Positions 35,462 to 45,820 of a stretch of 64,000 nucleotides of DNA are shown piece by piece (positions within the stretch are counted from its first letter, which is position 1; each line of letters begins with the position of its first letter). The translations under genes were made by a program, and so were the position numbers. The stretch spans positions 1 to 64,000 of the forward strand of contig MPNW01000057.1 of the NCBI GenBank assembly GCA_011800805.1, given 5' to 3'. The notes beneath the pieces were generated by a model. The model saw nothing but the letters and a program-made list of their open reading frames with translations, had not been told where the DNA came from and did no database searches. This DNA comes from Hirudo medicinalis (Eukaryota; Annelida; Clitellata; Hirudinida; Hirudinidae).

Positions 35462-35971
35462 TCATGGTTTGATGTCAATCTTTGTCACATCACCAATTTT
35501 ATGCATATCAAATGCTTTTGTCTGGGAGACCTATTGAAGCAATATAAAATGTATCAAAATTAGAAGGAATGAGAGTCAAACAGATCACTAAAACTCACAA
35601 AGAGGAAAGTTCCAACCAAAGCAGTAGCAGCGGCTGCCAGCTTGATGTTCATCCTTTTATTCCTCTTATCATAATCCTCCTGCCATGATCCTGATGGAAC
35701 TGGCATGTCATTGATGGTTGACAAATGCTTCTTCATTCTCTCAGGTGTAGCTCCCTCAGGATGATCTGAACTCATCCTGACTAATCGTAAAGAAAGATCG
35801 CTTCTGTCATTTAATAGGCAATCAGATAGTTATTAATAAACTCCCTAGGTAAAGGGCACGTTGACCTCTGCGACGAATTCAAATTGACATTAACAAAATC
35901 TAGCACAATATACCTGAAAATTGAAGTGGCTTGCAGGTTCTCAAAAGAGCTCTAACACGAAGAGCAGACAT
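35462..35971 (-). CDS. Small mitochondrial-type membrane protein, Deltamethrin-resistance (prag01)-like
   Basis: Minus-strand exons: 35971-35907, 35803-35599, 35530-35462 (339 nt, 112 aa). The N-terminus MSALRVRALLRTCKPLQFS is Arg-rich without acidic residues, as in a mitochondrial targeting sequence. The core NDMPVPSGSWQEDYDKRNKR followed by one hydrophobic segment (IKLAAAATALVGTFLFV) resembles the small Deltamethrin_res/prag01 family; I recall that similarity, it is not computed. The exon 2 donor (TTT|GTGAGT) is textbook, and the third exon adds SQTKAFDMHKIGDVTKIDIK. The exon 1 donor (ATATT|GTGCTA) is weak and was chosen to keep frame; translation could instead start at Met 35775. Function unknown; probably inner-membrane associated. 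Confidence 0.62.
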
Positions 35972-36571
35972 CGTTATACCAAACTTTTAACCCAACGAAA
36001 CTTCGGCACCACGCAAGAAACCTGCAACGGGCTACTATTTTGACAAACAACAATATTGCTGTGCTATAATTATGATATATAGTTTAGTTGTTAAATAAAT
36101 TAATACAAATATAAAAATATATGACATTTTTCAATTTAAATAAATATAAAAAAATGAAGGTTTAGAACTTCACCGCAAGATCAAAACTAAATAAAACATA
36201 TTTATTAAAAATAAAAAAATATTATTCAGTTAATAAGTATTTGCTACTTATTTGGAACAAAACGACAACGCATAACCACCCGATTACTTCGGCCCAAGGG
36301 TGGTCGGCATTGTAGGAGAACACATACTCTAGGCACCAGTGAAAAATAACTTTAAAAAAAATGAATTGCTTTAAGCTGGAGTAATTAAATCATGCCATAT
36401 TATGATAGTATTTAAAATTTCAAAGCTGTAGGACGCTCCACTCCAACCTTAATCGCATGTTCATTTCTGCATTTATGACCTTACCATATAAAAATAGTCC
36501 CTTAGCTACTTTTTCGAGTTACTTGATTAAAATTTTGCCACGATCACTTAATATGAGTTTATTGACAACAA

Positions 36572-39350
36572 CTAAGATAAAATGTAGTCTTTTTTGGTCT
36601 TAAAACATTTCCTGTCCATCTTACTCTTGCATTTTGCAAGAATTAGGTTATTTCTTTTGCTAAGACTGACTGCCTTCTTTGATGAATCAGAAGTCAGCTT
36701 AACAGCTCTTTTAACTGTCTGACTGGCATGGAATGTTTGGAGGAGTTCCTCTATTTTGAACAATGTTGGCAATAACTTCATCGTTGAATTCTTCAACAAG
36801 TGGCAGTCGAAAACTATCAACATCCTCTTAAGTTAATAAGTGTTGACCATTCCTGAGAATTGAATTTAATTGTTAGTATGATATTTATCATCATACCATC
36901 CTTCTCTCCATGTCTATGAATCAATATAGGATTTGTTATGCTCTCCAATATTTTCTTCATGGCCAGAGCTCTGTGACTTTCCTTCTCTGAATAAAGTAGG
37001 GAAGCCAGGAAATTACCAGGTTGAAGGCAGAAGCAGTTCCTCTGAATAACAGGTAAAGTAAATGATGTATGGCTTGTATCATCTGGAAGATGAGTTTAGG
37101 ACCATCTGTAAAATCTCTGGACTTTTTGACAGCAAACTAGCTGGGCCCATACACCATTTGAATATATTTTATGATAAGAATCAACTCTCTACTTGGAGAG
37201 TTCTGCAATAGAGAGCTAGAATCCTGACTGCAGCTGTAAGCCATCTTGCATGGTAAATAGGTCCTGCAAATAATGAATATTTGTTTCAATACGAAAATTC
37301 TATCATTTAAAATATCTTTAAATGTTAAGTGACCGAAACATACAAAAGTAATTCAACAAAATAATAACACTAACCAATTTTCTTCTTCATGAACTTATTG
37401 TTCCTAGTCCCAGTGGAGACCCCTAACATGTATTCTAGCAGTAATCTCTGGTCTGTTGATAGATCATTGACAACAGATGGAGGAGGAATCTGGAGGCTTG
37501 TCTCTACTGGTGAAAAGTGAACACAAGGCAGCATATGGACTGGTTGTGCTATAGCTTTCCCTATTGACCCATGGAATTTAACAACACATTTTTATTTGAT
37601 TAGTCTACAAAATTGTGCCTAATCTCTATATTTCTGTTAAGAAATTTTACCTGAAAATTTATTTGGATCATTTGGTAATCCGTCCAGGTAAGTTATGATA
37701 TGTCGAAGGGGCAGCTCATTAAAATGGAGCATTCTTTTCAACTTTCTTTCTAGACAGGCCACTAAGCCATTGTCATTGCCTGGAAAATATAAAGCACATT
37801 TATAAATTGTTATTTAATAATTTTACTTGTAATACTTGTGTTCCCCACCAGTATTTACAGATGTGTTGTCTACTTAAACTGCTTTGATGGTATCCTCACT
37901 GTTATATTCCTGAAGTACAGTATACTAAATCTGCTTGATCTTTGCCCTTGCTTTTATTTTGAGGTATATCAATGTGTGTCAGGTATCTTCCTTGCTGATG
38001 TCCTAGTAAAACATCCATTTTTTTGCAAATGAAAATTGTTATAAATATAATAATAATAATAATAATAATCATCNNNNNNNNNNNNNNNNNNNNNNNNNNN
38101 NNNNNNNNNNNNNNNNNNNNNNNNNNNNNNNNNNNNNNNNNNNNNNNNNNNNNNNNNNNNNNNNNNNNNNNNNNNNNNNNNNNNNNNNNNNNNNNNNNNN
38201 NNNNNNNNNNNNNNNNNNNNNNNNNNNNNNNNNNNNNNNNNNNNNNNNNNNNNNNNNNNNNNNNNNNNNNNNNNNNNNNNNNNNNNNNNNNNNNNNNNNN
38301 NNNNNNNNNNNNNNNNNNNNNNNNNNNNNNNNNNNNNNNNNNNNNNNNNNNNNNNNNNNNNNNNNNNNNNNNNNNNNNNNNNNNNNNNNNNNNNNNNNNN
38401 NNNNNNNNNNNNNNNNNNNNNNNNNNNNNNNNNNNNNNNNNNNNNNNNNNNNNNNNNNNNNNNNNNNNNNNNNNNNNNNNNNNNNNNNNNNNNNNNNNNN
38501 NNNNNNNNNNNNNNNNNNNNNNNNNNNNNNNNNNNNNNNNNNNNNNNNNNNNNNNNNNNNNNNNNNNNNNNNNNNNNNNNNNNNNNNNNNNNNNNNNNNN
38601 NNNNNNNNNNNNNNNNNNNNNNNNNNNNNNNNNNNNNNNNNNNNNNNNNNNNNNNNNNNNNNNNNNNNNNNNNNNNNNNNNNNNNNNNNNNNNNNNNNNN
38701 NNNNNNNNNNNNNNNNNNNNNNNNNNNNNNNNNNNNNNNNNNNNNNNNNNNNNNNNNNNNNNNNNNNNNNNNNNNNNNNNNNNNNNNNNNNNNGTCATGT
38801 ATCTTCCTTGCTGATGTCCTAGTAAAACATCCATTTTTGCAAATGAAAATTGTTATAAATATAATAATAATAATAATAATAATCATCTCCTGTTACAAAT
38901 AAATCTAACATAAATTTAAATATCAGTATTTTAAAATATTGTTATAATACCTGTTTACCTGATACCTGCTTCAATGGTGAATGTCAAATGATTTACTGTC
39001 CTTGTAGTTTTATAGAGCTTCACGTCTCCTTCCACGCCTCTCTCCTCATAAACTGGGGAGTTTTTGTCTCTTTTGCTATCAAAACCAATAGCAAGCAATT
39101 TAGAAGCATTTGAAGATTCCAAAGATGCCGCAGCACAGACTCTTTCTTTCTCTCATTTCATCTTGCTTGGATCTATGACTCCATGAGTCTGCAAATAGCC
39201 TACATCTTGAAGAAGGGCATTTGCAAGTGCAGCTGCTGCTTTATCTGAGATTTCATATCGAATTGCCTCCATAGCAAACTTAGAATAATGATTTGTTCCA
39301 CAGTAAGCCGATCTGGATTCAATCGCTGCTGATGTAACAGAAGACTGACT
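36572..39350 (-). pseudogene. Decayed multi-exon gene of a transposon-like invertebrate family
   Basis: Minus-strand pieces read in order: 39350-38959 (AMEAIRYEISDKAAAALANA, VIDPSKMK, then TGA at 39155-39153, then LAIGFDSKRDKN and LTFTIEAGI); a 720-base gap; 37779-37651 (ACLERKLKRMLHFNELPLRH); 37560-37375 (VVNDLSTDQRLLLEYMLGVS); 37263 onward (IYHARWLTAAVRILALYCRT, then a stop); a frame-broken stretch (MGPASLLSKSPEIL); and 36823-36572 (HASQTVKRAVKLTSDSSKKA, KTKKDYI). These blocks match a large uncharacterised family I recall from cnidarian and arthropod genomes (ELPLRH, RWLTTANRILRLY, HTQAVERAVKLV). Several exon borders still have GT-AG signals, so the ancestor was an intron-bearing gene. At least two in-frame stops indicate a pseudogene or a diverged copy. 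I cannot assign a biochemical function. Confidence 0.6.
37972..38886. other. Assembly gap (N at 38074-38793) with duplicated flanks
   Basis: About 95 bases before the gap (AGGTATCTTCCTTGCTGATG onward, ending in an AAT microsatellite and ATC) recur almost identically just after it (38797-38886). Outside this the two sides differ. Either a tandem repeat lies in the gap or the two contig ends overlap and were not merged. Confidence 0.85.
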
Positions 39351-39654
39351 CTGAAAAAAAAAAATCAAAGTTCATTTAAATATAAAATAAACATTAGTTA
39401 ATTTAAGGTATTTTGTTATCACCGGCATAGATCTAGGTGTTTAATTACTGGAATATCCGGGGATCTGTCAAAGGGCTTGTGACGTGTTTTGCCCAAAAAG
39501 CCTTTCACTACACAAGTTCGAATTTATATATTGCTCGGAGACACTCGAACAATAGAAATCTTTATTCGATAAAAAAAAAACATGAAACAATAACAACACT
39601 ATCAGACGACACTGCGGCAACAACCGACTACTATGACTCCTAATAAATAATAAT

Positions 39655-39830
39655 TGTTCATTAACGTCCGTTGCATAGCTAGATGATTAGGACGGTGCTC
39701 CCGCAACGGGATTCGAATCCGTGCTGCCATCGTGAGAGGCGGATGACTCCTACTCTGTGCTGGCCTATATATGTACAGTTGATGATAATGATTATGCGCC
39801 AGGCGTGTGGCTCGAACAAAGAAAAGTTAA
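39655..39830 (-). repeat. tRNA-derived SINE
   Basis: On the minus strand it contains GGATTCGAATCC (B-box/T-arm, plus-strand 39709-39720) within GCACGGATTCGAATCCCGTT, then GCGGGAGCACC and a non-tRNA body CCGTCCTAATCATCTAGC. The body recurs at 31845, 40372 and 45672. No matching 5' acceptor strand is present, so it is not an intact tRNA gene. The head boundary near 39830 is approximate. Confidence 0.6.
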
Positions 39831-40371
39831 AAATAAAGTTCCACGCTAACAAAAGAATCGCTCGCACAAGTCGCGTCGGTGAGCTCATAGGCTACCGGCG
39901 TGACAGGGCTCTAGAAGAGTTGGACTTGCGAGTGGAATTGTGTTACTCTGCTTATCAATTCCAGCTATTTGAAAACCTTTGATTCCACTCTTCCCTCGTT
40001 GATCTTTTATAAATGCCCTTTCCTCTACAGGAACCTAGTAAAAAATTACTTACAGAATAATAAATATAAAACACTTAAAGGACATTGCAACAGTGAAGAG
40101 AAATAAAAATGGAATGTCATATTCCATCCAAAGTTTTATAAGATTTGGTATAAAAATTTAATCTGTAACCTTAAATTGGATGTCACAGCTGCAGTAAATG
40201 TGCAGATTTGGGCATCCAGGACATTTAATGTTTCTGTCAGAACAATCCAGAACAGGCAGAGAGCAAGAGCAAGCCAAAATATCAAACAATTTGTTCTTGT
40301 TTTTAGTCATTAATTTTCTTGTAAGAGGCTTTATTTTATTTTAACCAGGCAGAGCTACTCCATTTAACCGG

Positions 40372-40395
40372 GTTTTAGTGAAATGGACGTTAATT
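40372..40395 (+). repeat. SINE tail fragment
   Basis: GAAATGGACGTTAATTAACA, the same 3' word as in the SINE copy at 45672-45718. Confidence 0.45.
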
Positions 40396-40806
40396 AACAA
40401 CCACCATCTCCGCTACTCTATCCCTTCCTCCGGACTCCTGACTTTCGACGCTTACTATTACTCTGGACTCTTCACTTGTGACGCTTACTTTTCTTTCGGA
40501 GTCTTTTCTTGTCACGCAATATAATATAGTTTTACTTGAACTCTTGCTCGATGATTGCTACGCGATTTCCTTTCGAAATTATTAATTTATTATATGGACT
40601 TTGTTCATGTGAATAAAACCTTTAAATATATGATTAGTGTTTTGTCAGATCTGAAACAGCATAATGTCAAAAACAATTAAGTTAAAAATAGTTGTGGGAT
40701 TGTGTATGATTTCGCCCGGAGCTTGACCAGAATGGAACCACATCACCCTCTTTTGCTAATGCAAGTGAATGATTCCAGATGGGAGACAAAATCAGAAGCC
40801 AAAATC

Positions 40807-41059
40807 TGTGGCGACAGCGGCATTGACGACGAAGACGCTACAAAGTTTATTTACAACAACGGCAACAATTCTTCGACTGACAACATAACTGCTGGAGTAG
40901 CAGCGTAGCGACGTAGCGGGAAGAGTAGGAGANACTTAGCTTCTTAAATAGCCAGTCAGGACAAAGGAGGATGTCCGCAAACAAAGGATGCGCGCCTGGT
41001 AAGTCATCGCTGATAGGGTTAGGATCAGCACGTGATTATGATGGATGTGCGATCCTACA
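40807..41059 (-). mobile_element. Solo LTR of a retrotransposon (reverse)
   Basis: On the minus strand it begins TGTAGGATCGCACATCCATC and ends CGCCACA. AATC flanks both sides (40803-40806 and 41060-41063), a 4-bp target duplication. It aligns with the copy at 41759-42026 along its full length, with a few indels and one undetermined base at 40933. No internal retrotransposon genes are present, so it is a recombined solo LTR. The ORF at 40702-40908 partly overlaps it and is not a gene. Confidence 0.8.
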
Positions 41060-41139
41060 AATCACCATCACAATACCCACTCCCCTCGCCTCTATTTATG
41101 AAATTTGTTTATGAAACCAATGTCTCTGATAAACCACTC

Positions 41140-42490
41140 CGTTAGTCCAGGACTATCCAGGATACTCCAGGATGGTTCGAACAGGTCCTAAAAAGTCCTA
41201 AATTTTTGAAACTTGGATTTTTAGTACTAAAAAGTCCTTAAACAAAATGAGGGAAGTCTTAAAAAGATTAAAAAAGTACTAAAATGTTACATAATTTAAT
41301 AAACTTTATTGAGGAATCAAAAGGTGCGGGAATTCGCTCTTTGTACTAGCTGTACATGGGAACGCGCTCAATTAAGTGTCGTAATAATTCGCTTGCCTCT
41401 TTGATTTCTTAAAGTTTTGATAACACTGCCAATTATGCTTGGAGTTTTTTCTTTCAATAATAACTCAGACTAATTCTTGGTACCTGTAAAAGGGACCAAA
41501 GAATTTACATATTTTTTAAGGAGCACTTTACAAATTACTGTGGAGAATTAGTCAGAAAATTGTTAACGTTAAGCCGTGGTCAGACATCTCATGAAATGGG
41601 GCTTTTCCATAATCAAGAGCTTGGTTTGTTAAAATCAAAAAGAGAAGCCTAACTGCAAGAAGGATAATGAGAGATCACACCAACAGTGTTTGAAGTGTTA
41701 GTAATTTCAAAATTGATAAATCTGTTATTGCGCATTACGAAACATCAAGGCAGAGGCATGTAGGATCGCACATCCATCATAATCACGTGCTTATCCTAAC
41801 CCTATCAGCGATGACTTACCAGGCGCGCATCCTTTGTGGACATCCTCCTTTGTCCTGACTGGCTATTTAAGAAGCTAAGTCAGGGCATTCTTCCCTTTTC
41901 TCTCCAAATCTTCCCGCTACGTCGCTACGCTGCTATTCCAGCAGTTATGTTGTCAGTCGAGGCATTGTTGCCGTTGTTGTAAATAAACTTTGTAGCGTCT
42001 TCGTCGTCAATGCCGCTGTCGCTACAGGCATCACTTTTATTTTGACACTTTAGATCAGGGAGAAAGGTAGCTGCAGCTAAAAATGAGAAGCAGATGAAAT
42101 GATGGAGTTGAGAAAGAAACTGAAAACACTAAAGCATGACAGGGATTTATGTTTCAAAGAATTTCGCAGATTAATGGCGGAAAGTGTCACAGCCAGGAAC
42201 ATGGATCTTTTGGTCCAGGCCAACAGCCTAAGAAAAAGATAGAGGCAGCAGCTGCAGAAATTGCAAATTTAGAAAAATAGCTCAAGCATTGAAATTTGTG
42301 TTAATAATTTGATATTTTCATCCTCCATGTATTTCTATTTTGCATTACAAATCAAAAGTCTATAAAAACAAGTCTAAATACCAGCTTTTATGCTAATAAG
42401 TTCGGTCCTAAAAAATTGAGTAAAAAGTCCTAAATCTCAGTTTCCAAATTCCTGTATGAACCAAGAGTCCTTTTGAACAGTCCCAACAAA
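41140..42490. repeat. Older repeat carrying GTCCTAAAAAGTCC words, invaded by a solo LTR
   Basis: GGTCCTAAAAAGTCCTAAAT occurs near 41186 and GGTCCTAAAAA and AAAAAGTCCTAAAT near 42405-42440, bracketing a region with a decayed coding trace (MELRKKLKTLKHDRDLCF, near 42100). The LTR at 41759-42026 sits inside with its own target duplication, so this element is older. Type not determined. Confidence 0.35.
41759..42026 (+). mobile_element. Solo LTR of a retrotransposon (forward)
   Basis: Starts TGTAGGATCGCACATCCATC and ends GTCGCTACA, with GGCA on both sides (41755-41758 and 42027-42030). It holds a TATA-like TATTTAAGAAG about 110 bp in and an AATAAA near the 3' end, the usual U3-R-U5 order. It is opposite in orientation to the copy at 40807-41059. 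Confidence 0.82.
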
Positions 42491-43197
42491 TTTGAACATA
42501 CTCTTATCTGCCTATCAATACCTTCACCTTTTCTGTGAGGCCACCCCTGCTTCTTATTTCTACATTTGTCAGTTTGCAACATCTTAACCTCTCCTCACAA
42601 CTGCTACATCTATTCACAGAGGGACAATCCAGAACATAAAGAGATGATCCATCATTCTGCATTGGAGAACATCAGTGTAGGTTTGGGCACCTGTTACATT
42701 GGACATTGTCATTGACTTCCTAGGAAGTGCTGAATTTATCTGCAAACTTTGGTGAAAGGTAGACAAGAATCAAGCACAATCAACATCACACAAGTTTGTT
42801 TTCACTCCAGTGTTTTATTGACCCAAACAGTGCAAAGGCAAACCATCACCACCCATACCTAATTTCTTTTTTCAGTACTTTCAAAAATGTGTTCTGGTTT
42901 TCTGGAATGAAAAAATGTTTAGATAATAGATAAATTTATTTGTAACTTTCTAAAGAATATTGAATTGCTTAATGCCACATAAATCACGTCCAGTACTCTA
43001 TGAAAATGTGAGCCTGTCATTATGCATCATTATGTAGGCAAATGAATCAAGCTACAAAACACAACAAAAGTTGACTGTTCTACCATAAAGAGCATCAGCC
43101 TCCCATTCTAACAACCAAAAATTAATGCAATCCATTAACCCAAGCCTTTAATGTGCAGGGATAAAGAGTACATAATCACATAATGCACTCCCATGTC
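42491..43197. other. Spacer downstream of DNAJC4-like gene
   Basis: No ORF or motif recognised. It lies 3' of the DNAJC4-like stop codon and may hold part of its 3' UTR. Confidence 0.45.
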
Positions 43198-44210
43198 CTA
43201 AACAAAGTCTATTAAGTAATATAACCTTCCATTTTCAGTAGCTATTTCATAAAAGATGCTATTTTTCATGTTCATGGCTTCTTTATTGGCTTTCAAAACA
43301 AGGCATGTGTACCTGAGAACATAGCCAATAGAAAACCAAGATTTTATGTGATAATATTAATATGTGGCATGCAGGTTAGATCAATGGACTGCATTCATGC
43401 ATATTGTGGTAATGGTAACAGTTGTTATGCATTGCATTCACAACCCAGTAAAAGCCAAGGAGCACTCTCATGTGGGGGTGCTATATAAATTGTAGAGCGA
43501 TTAAAAAGTGCCTCCATATCCTGTTCAAGTACATAAGGCATTCCAAACAATTGGCTAAATAAAAATAAACATAGAAGAAACATAAATTTTACCTAAATCT
43601 TAAGTATGATAAAACAATGCCAAATGAGATTATAGCAAGACCCACTGCAAGACCAAAAAACTTGCTGAACATTGGGCCTTGAAATGGTGGCTGTCTATTC
43701 ATATCTCTGCAGTTCTTCCAGTACAATTCCCTATAACACACACATCAAGCACAAATTTTATCATTAAAGCTTTCATAATCATGCAACCCTAGTCTGGCCT
43801 ACGCTTCAAATCCACAATTTTTTCGTTGATAAAAGTTTTTCTGATAAGATGGCATCCCCCAGAGATGTAAGTCATACTCCTTGCGAGATGAGTTTTTACC
43901 AAGCACCGAATATGCCTCAGCAATTCTAAGATATTTTATATGACAATCTTTTTCAGAACTATAATCTGGATGATGCTGAAAAAAGCAAACTTTTTGAAAA
44001 ATTGAATTGCAAACAGCTTTGACATAGCAAACAAGGTTTGCCTTCTTCGAAAGTTTTATGAAGGCTTCCTTGATTGTTTTTGAACTAGCTGTCTCTGGAA
44101 CTCCAAGTACTTCATAATGATTGTGAATTTCTCTATGGAATACAGATATGTCTCACTAATGAAAGGATATTGCTGAACAAAATTACCTTTATTTACCTGC
44201 TACAAAGCAT
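43198..44210 (-). CDS. DNAJC4: DNAJC4-like membrane J-domain protein
   Basis: J-domain co-chaperone anchored in a membrane; it would stimulate an Hsp70 partner. Minus-strand exons: 44210-44197, 44132-44042, 43975-43803, 43730-43593, 43312-43198; 531 nt, 176 aa. The start MLCSREIHNHYEVLGVPETA leads into the J domain (KEAFIKLSKK|HHPDYSSE), so the HPD motif opens exon 3. YLRIAEAYSVLGKNSSRKEY completes helix III. ELYWKNC leads to one membrane helix (FFGLAVGLAIISFGIVLSYL), and the tail is charged (KANKEAMNMKNSIFYEI). Gene order of domains matches human DNAJC4. Intron 2 (44041-43976) is a GC-AG intron of 66 nt with no stop in frame. Exon 1 (14 coding nt) is inferred; an unseen longer first exon is possible. 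Confidence 0.78.
43370..43500 (-). repeat. Degenerate short interspersed repeat
   Basis: In the DNAJC4-like last intron. The reverse complement includes AACTGTTACCATTACCACAA and TATAGCACCCCCACATG. It resembles 16925-17040 (ATAGCACTCCTTCCC, GACTGTTGCCATTACCACC) and 49120-49240 (GACTGTTGCTTTTACTTTC). Only short words are shared. Confidence 0.3.
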
Positions 44211-44439
44211 TTTACTCTGAATAATTCTGGAAAGGAAACAAAATTGGCCAGGCACTCTAAATTTACATGTCCTCAAGGAACCACAAATTAAGACATTCCT
44301 ATTAAATATGTAAACAATAAAGTTAGTGCAATTTTTAAGGCATCTCCAAAAAATGTGCCAAGTTAAAACAATTAAATATTAATGATAAATTTAAAAGGCC
44401 ATGATTTTTTCAAAATACTTTGATAATACTCTCTGCCCC

Positions 44440-44860
44440 AGATCTGCCTCAAGAATCTATCTTCCCACATCTTCAATACATATCGCTGGCACTCTTCTTC
44501 CTTTTTCTACTACCCTAAAACTCCTCAGCATCACCTTTGACTCCCACTTCAGCTTTAAACTGCATACCTAAAAATTAAAATCCCGTAGCCACCTCAGTTG
44601 GGGAATCTGACATATCCGTCCGTTCCTCTCTATATATGACTTCTGCTCTCGAACTCAGTGTGGACTACTGCAACTCCCTTCTCTAGGGCAATTCTGCCTC
44701 CCTTATCCACTTCCTTCAGCACATCCAAAATAACGTTGCCAAACTCGTCCTTCTCATTCCCATCCTTAACAGCACCGAATGCCTGATGCAACTACACTTG
44801 TTGCCTATACATCTATAAAATCTCCTTAATTACCTATCGCCCTCTTGCGATATATATCTT
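44440..44860 (+). mobile_element. L2/CR1-like LINE C-terminal relic
   Basis: Frame-broken translation gives LLSITFDSHFSFKLH, then VDYCNSLL, LIHFLQHIQNNVAKLVLLIP and MQLHLLPIHL, the C-terminal reverse transcriptase pattern of CR1/L2 elements (DYCNSLL, LQ.IQN.AA). Multiple stops make it dead. Too diverged to tell whether it is the same family as the 5-kb copy. Confidence 0.6.
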
Positions 44861-44875
44861 AATACTATTTTCAAC

Positions 44876-45118
44876 TTATCTATGTCTATATTTTTCGTTT
44901 GTCCAATAAAGAAGTAAATTACATTTTCTCCAATCTTCAAGTTTCTTCTGAGCAAATTCGGAGATAGTTTGAAATATTCCAAAGTTTATCTCTTCTTTCT
45001 TCACAAATGCAGGGTTGTATTGCAAACGGAACCACCAGTAATGAATAGCAACAATCGCAGGAACACAAACAATGATCACTCTATTTCGGCCGAAAAAACC
45101 TTTCGCGTCTTTTTTCAT
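44876..45118 (-). CDS. Putative small single-pass membrane protein
   Basis: ORF of 80 codons starting MKKDAKGFFGRNRVIIVCVP, with one hydrophobic segment (VIIVCVPAIVAIHYWWF) near the N-terminus followed by a charged tail (FVKKEEINFGI, AQKKLEDWRK). A possible donor AAAT|GTAATT near 44920 could cut the last residues, so the C-terminus is uncertain. The topology resembles many small mitochondrial or ER proteins, but I do not recognise it. It lies about 700 bp upstream of XRCC1 in divergent orientation. Confidence 0.45.
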   Translation of the reverse strand: MKKDAKGFFGRNRVIIVCVPAIVAIHYWWFRLQYNPAFVKKEEINFGIFQTISEFAQKKLEDWRKCNLLLYWTNEKYRHR

Positions 45119-45671
45119 CCTCCTAAAACAAATTCATCGAACTATATGTTGGAAAATTTTAGAATCAAAATGATTGGCAATTTTAATTCCAGTACCTTCG
45201 TATGACCAAATCAAAACAAGAACAGAACAGAAATAAATAATAACAAAATTCTAATTGTTAGAGAATGTCTGATTTAAAATAATATATTTTTAAGTAAACT
45301 GACTCATTTTTTTAGTTTAATCATTAGTCATTAGTTATGATTAATTCTAAAAACAAATTCAAGTAAAACAATTTAAGATATTCTACTTTACCAGTCGATA
45401 ATTTTGCGATAATAATGTTTCAAGTGTCTATATTAAAAAAATAACTAGTTGAGTAGTGCATATACAATTAATAAATTCGATGTAGTAAAATATGTTCGCA
45501 ATGTGTTATATATTTCGAAAAATTTGGATAACGCTGATAAATACCACATTTATAAAATACATATATGTGAAAATGTGTGGCTAAATTTAAGAATTTGATT
45601 TATCATTTCACATGCATTTCTATCTTGCCACCTAGGATTGAAGTTTAGAAATATAATATTATTACGACTGT

Positions 45672-45718
45672 GTAGATTCCGTCCTAATCATCTAATTATG
45701 AAATGGACGTTAATTAAC
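45672..45718 (+). repeat. SINE fragment
   Basis: Contains TCCGTCCTAATCATCTAATT and GAAATGGACGTTAATTAACC, the reverse complement of the 39655-39690 body, followed by a CA dinucleotide run. Confidence 0.55.
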
Positions 45719-45820
45719 CACACACACACACACACACACGACTGTGTAGATACGAGGAGCTAGGCGTGAGTTATGCATTTGGAGGGATTTGTTAAAAACA
45801 AACAATCAATAATCTCGACA

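Noticed and set aside
37902..38886. ORFs of about 260-310 codons across the gap
   Set aside because: They are mostly N; the ends are the duplicated gap flanks and the AAT microsatellite.
39700..39790. Possible tRNA gene (GGATTCGAATCC arm)
   Set aside because: No matching acceptor stem or A-box at tRNA spacing; the surrounding body is repeated elsewhere, so it is a SINE.
40702..40908. ORF of 68 codons
   Set aside because: Overlaps the reverse-oriented solo LTR at 40807-41059.
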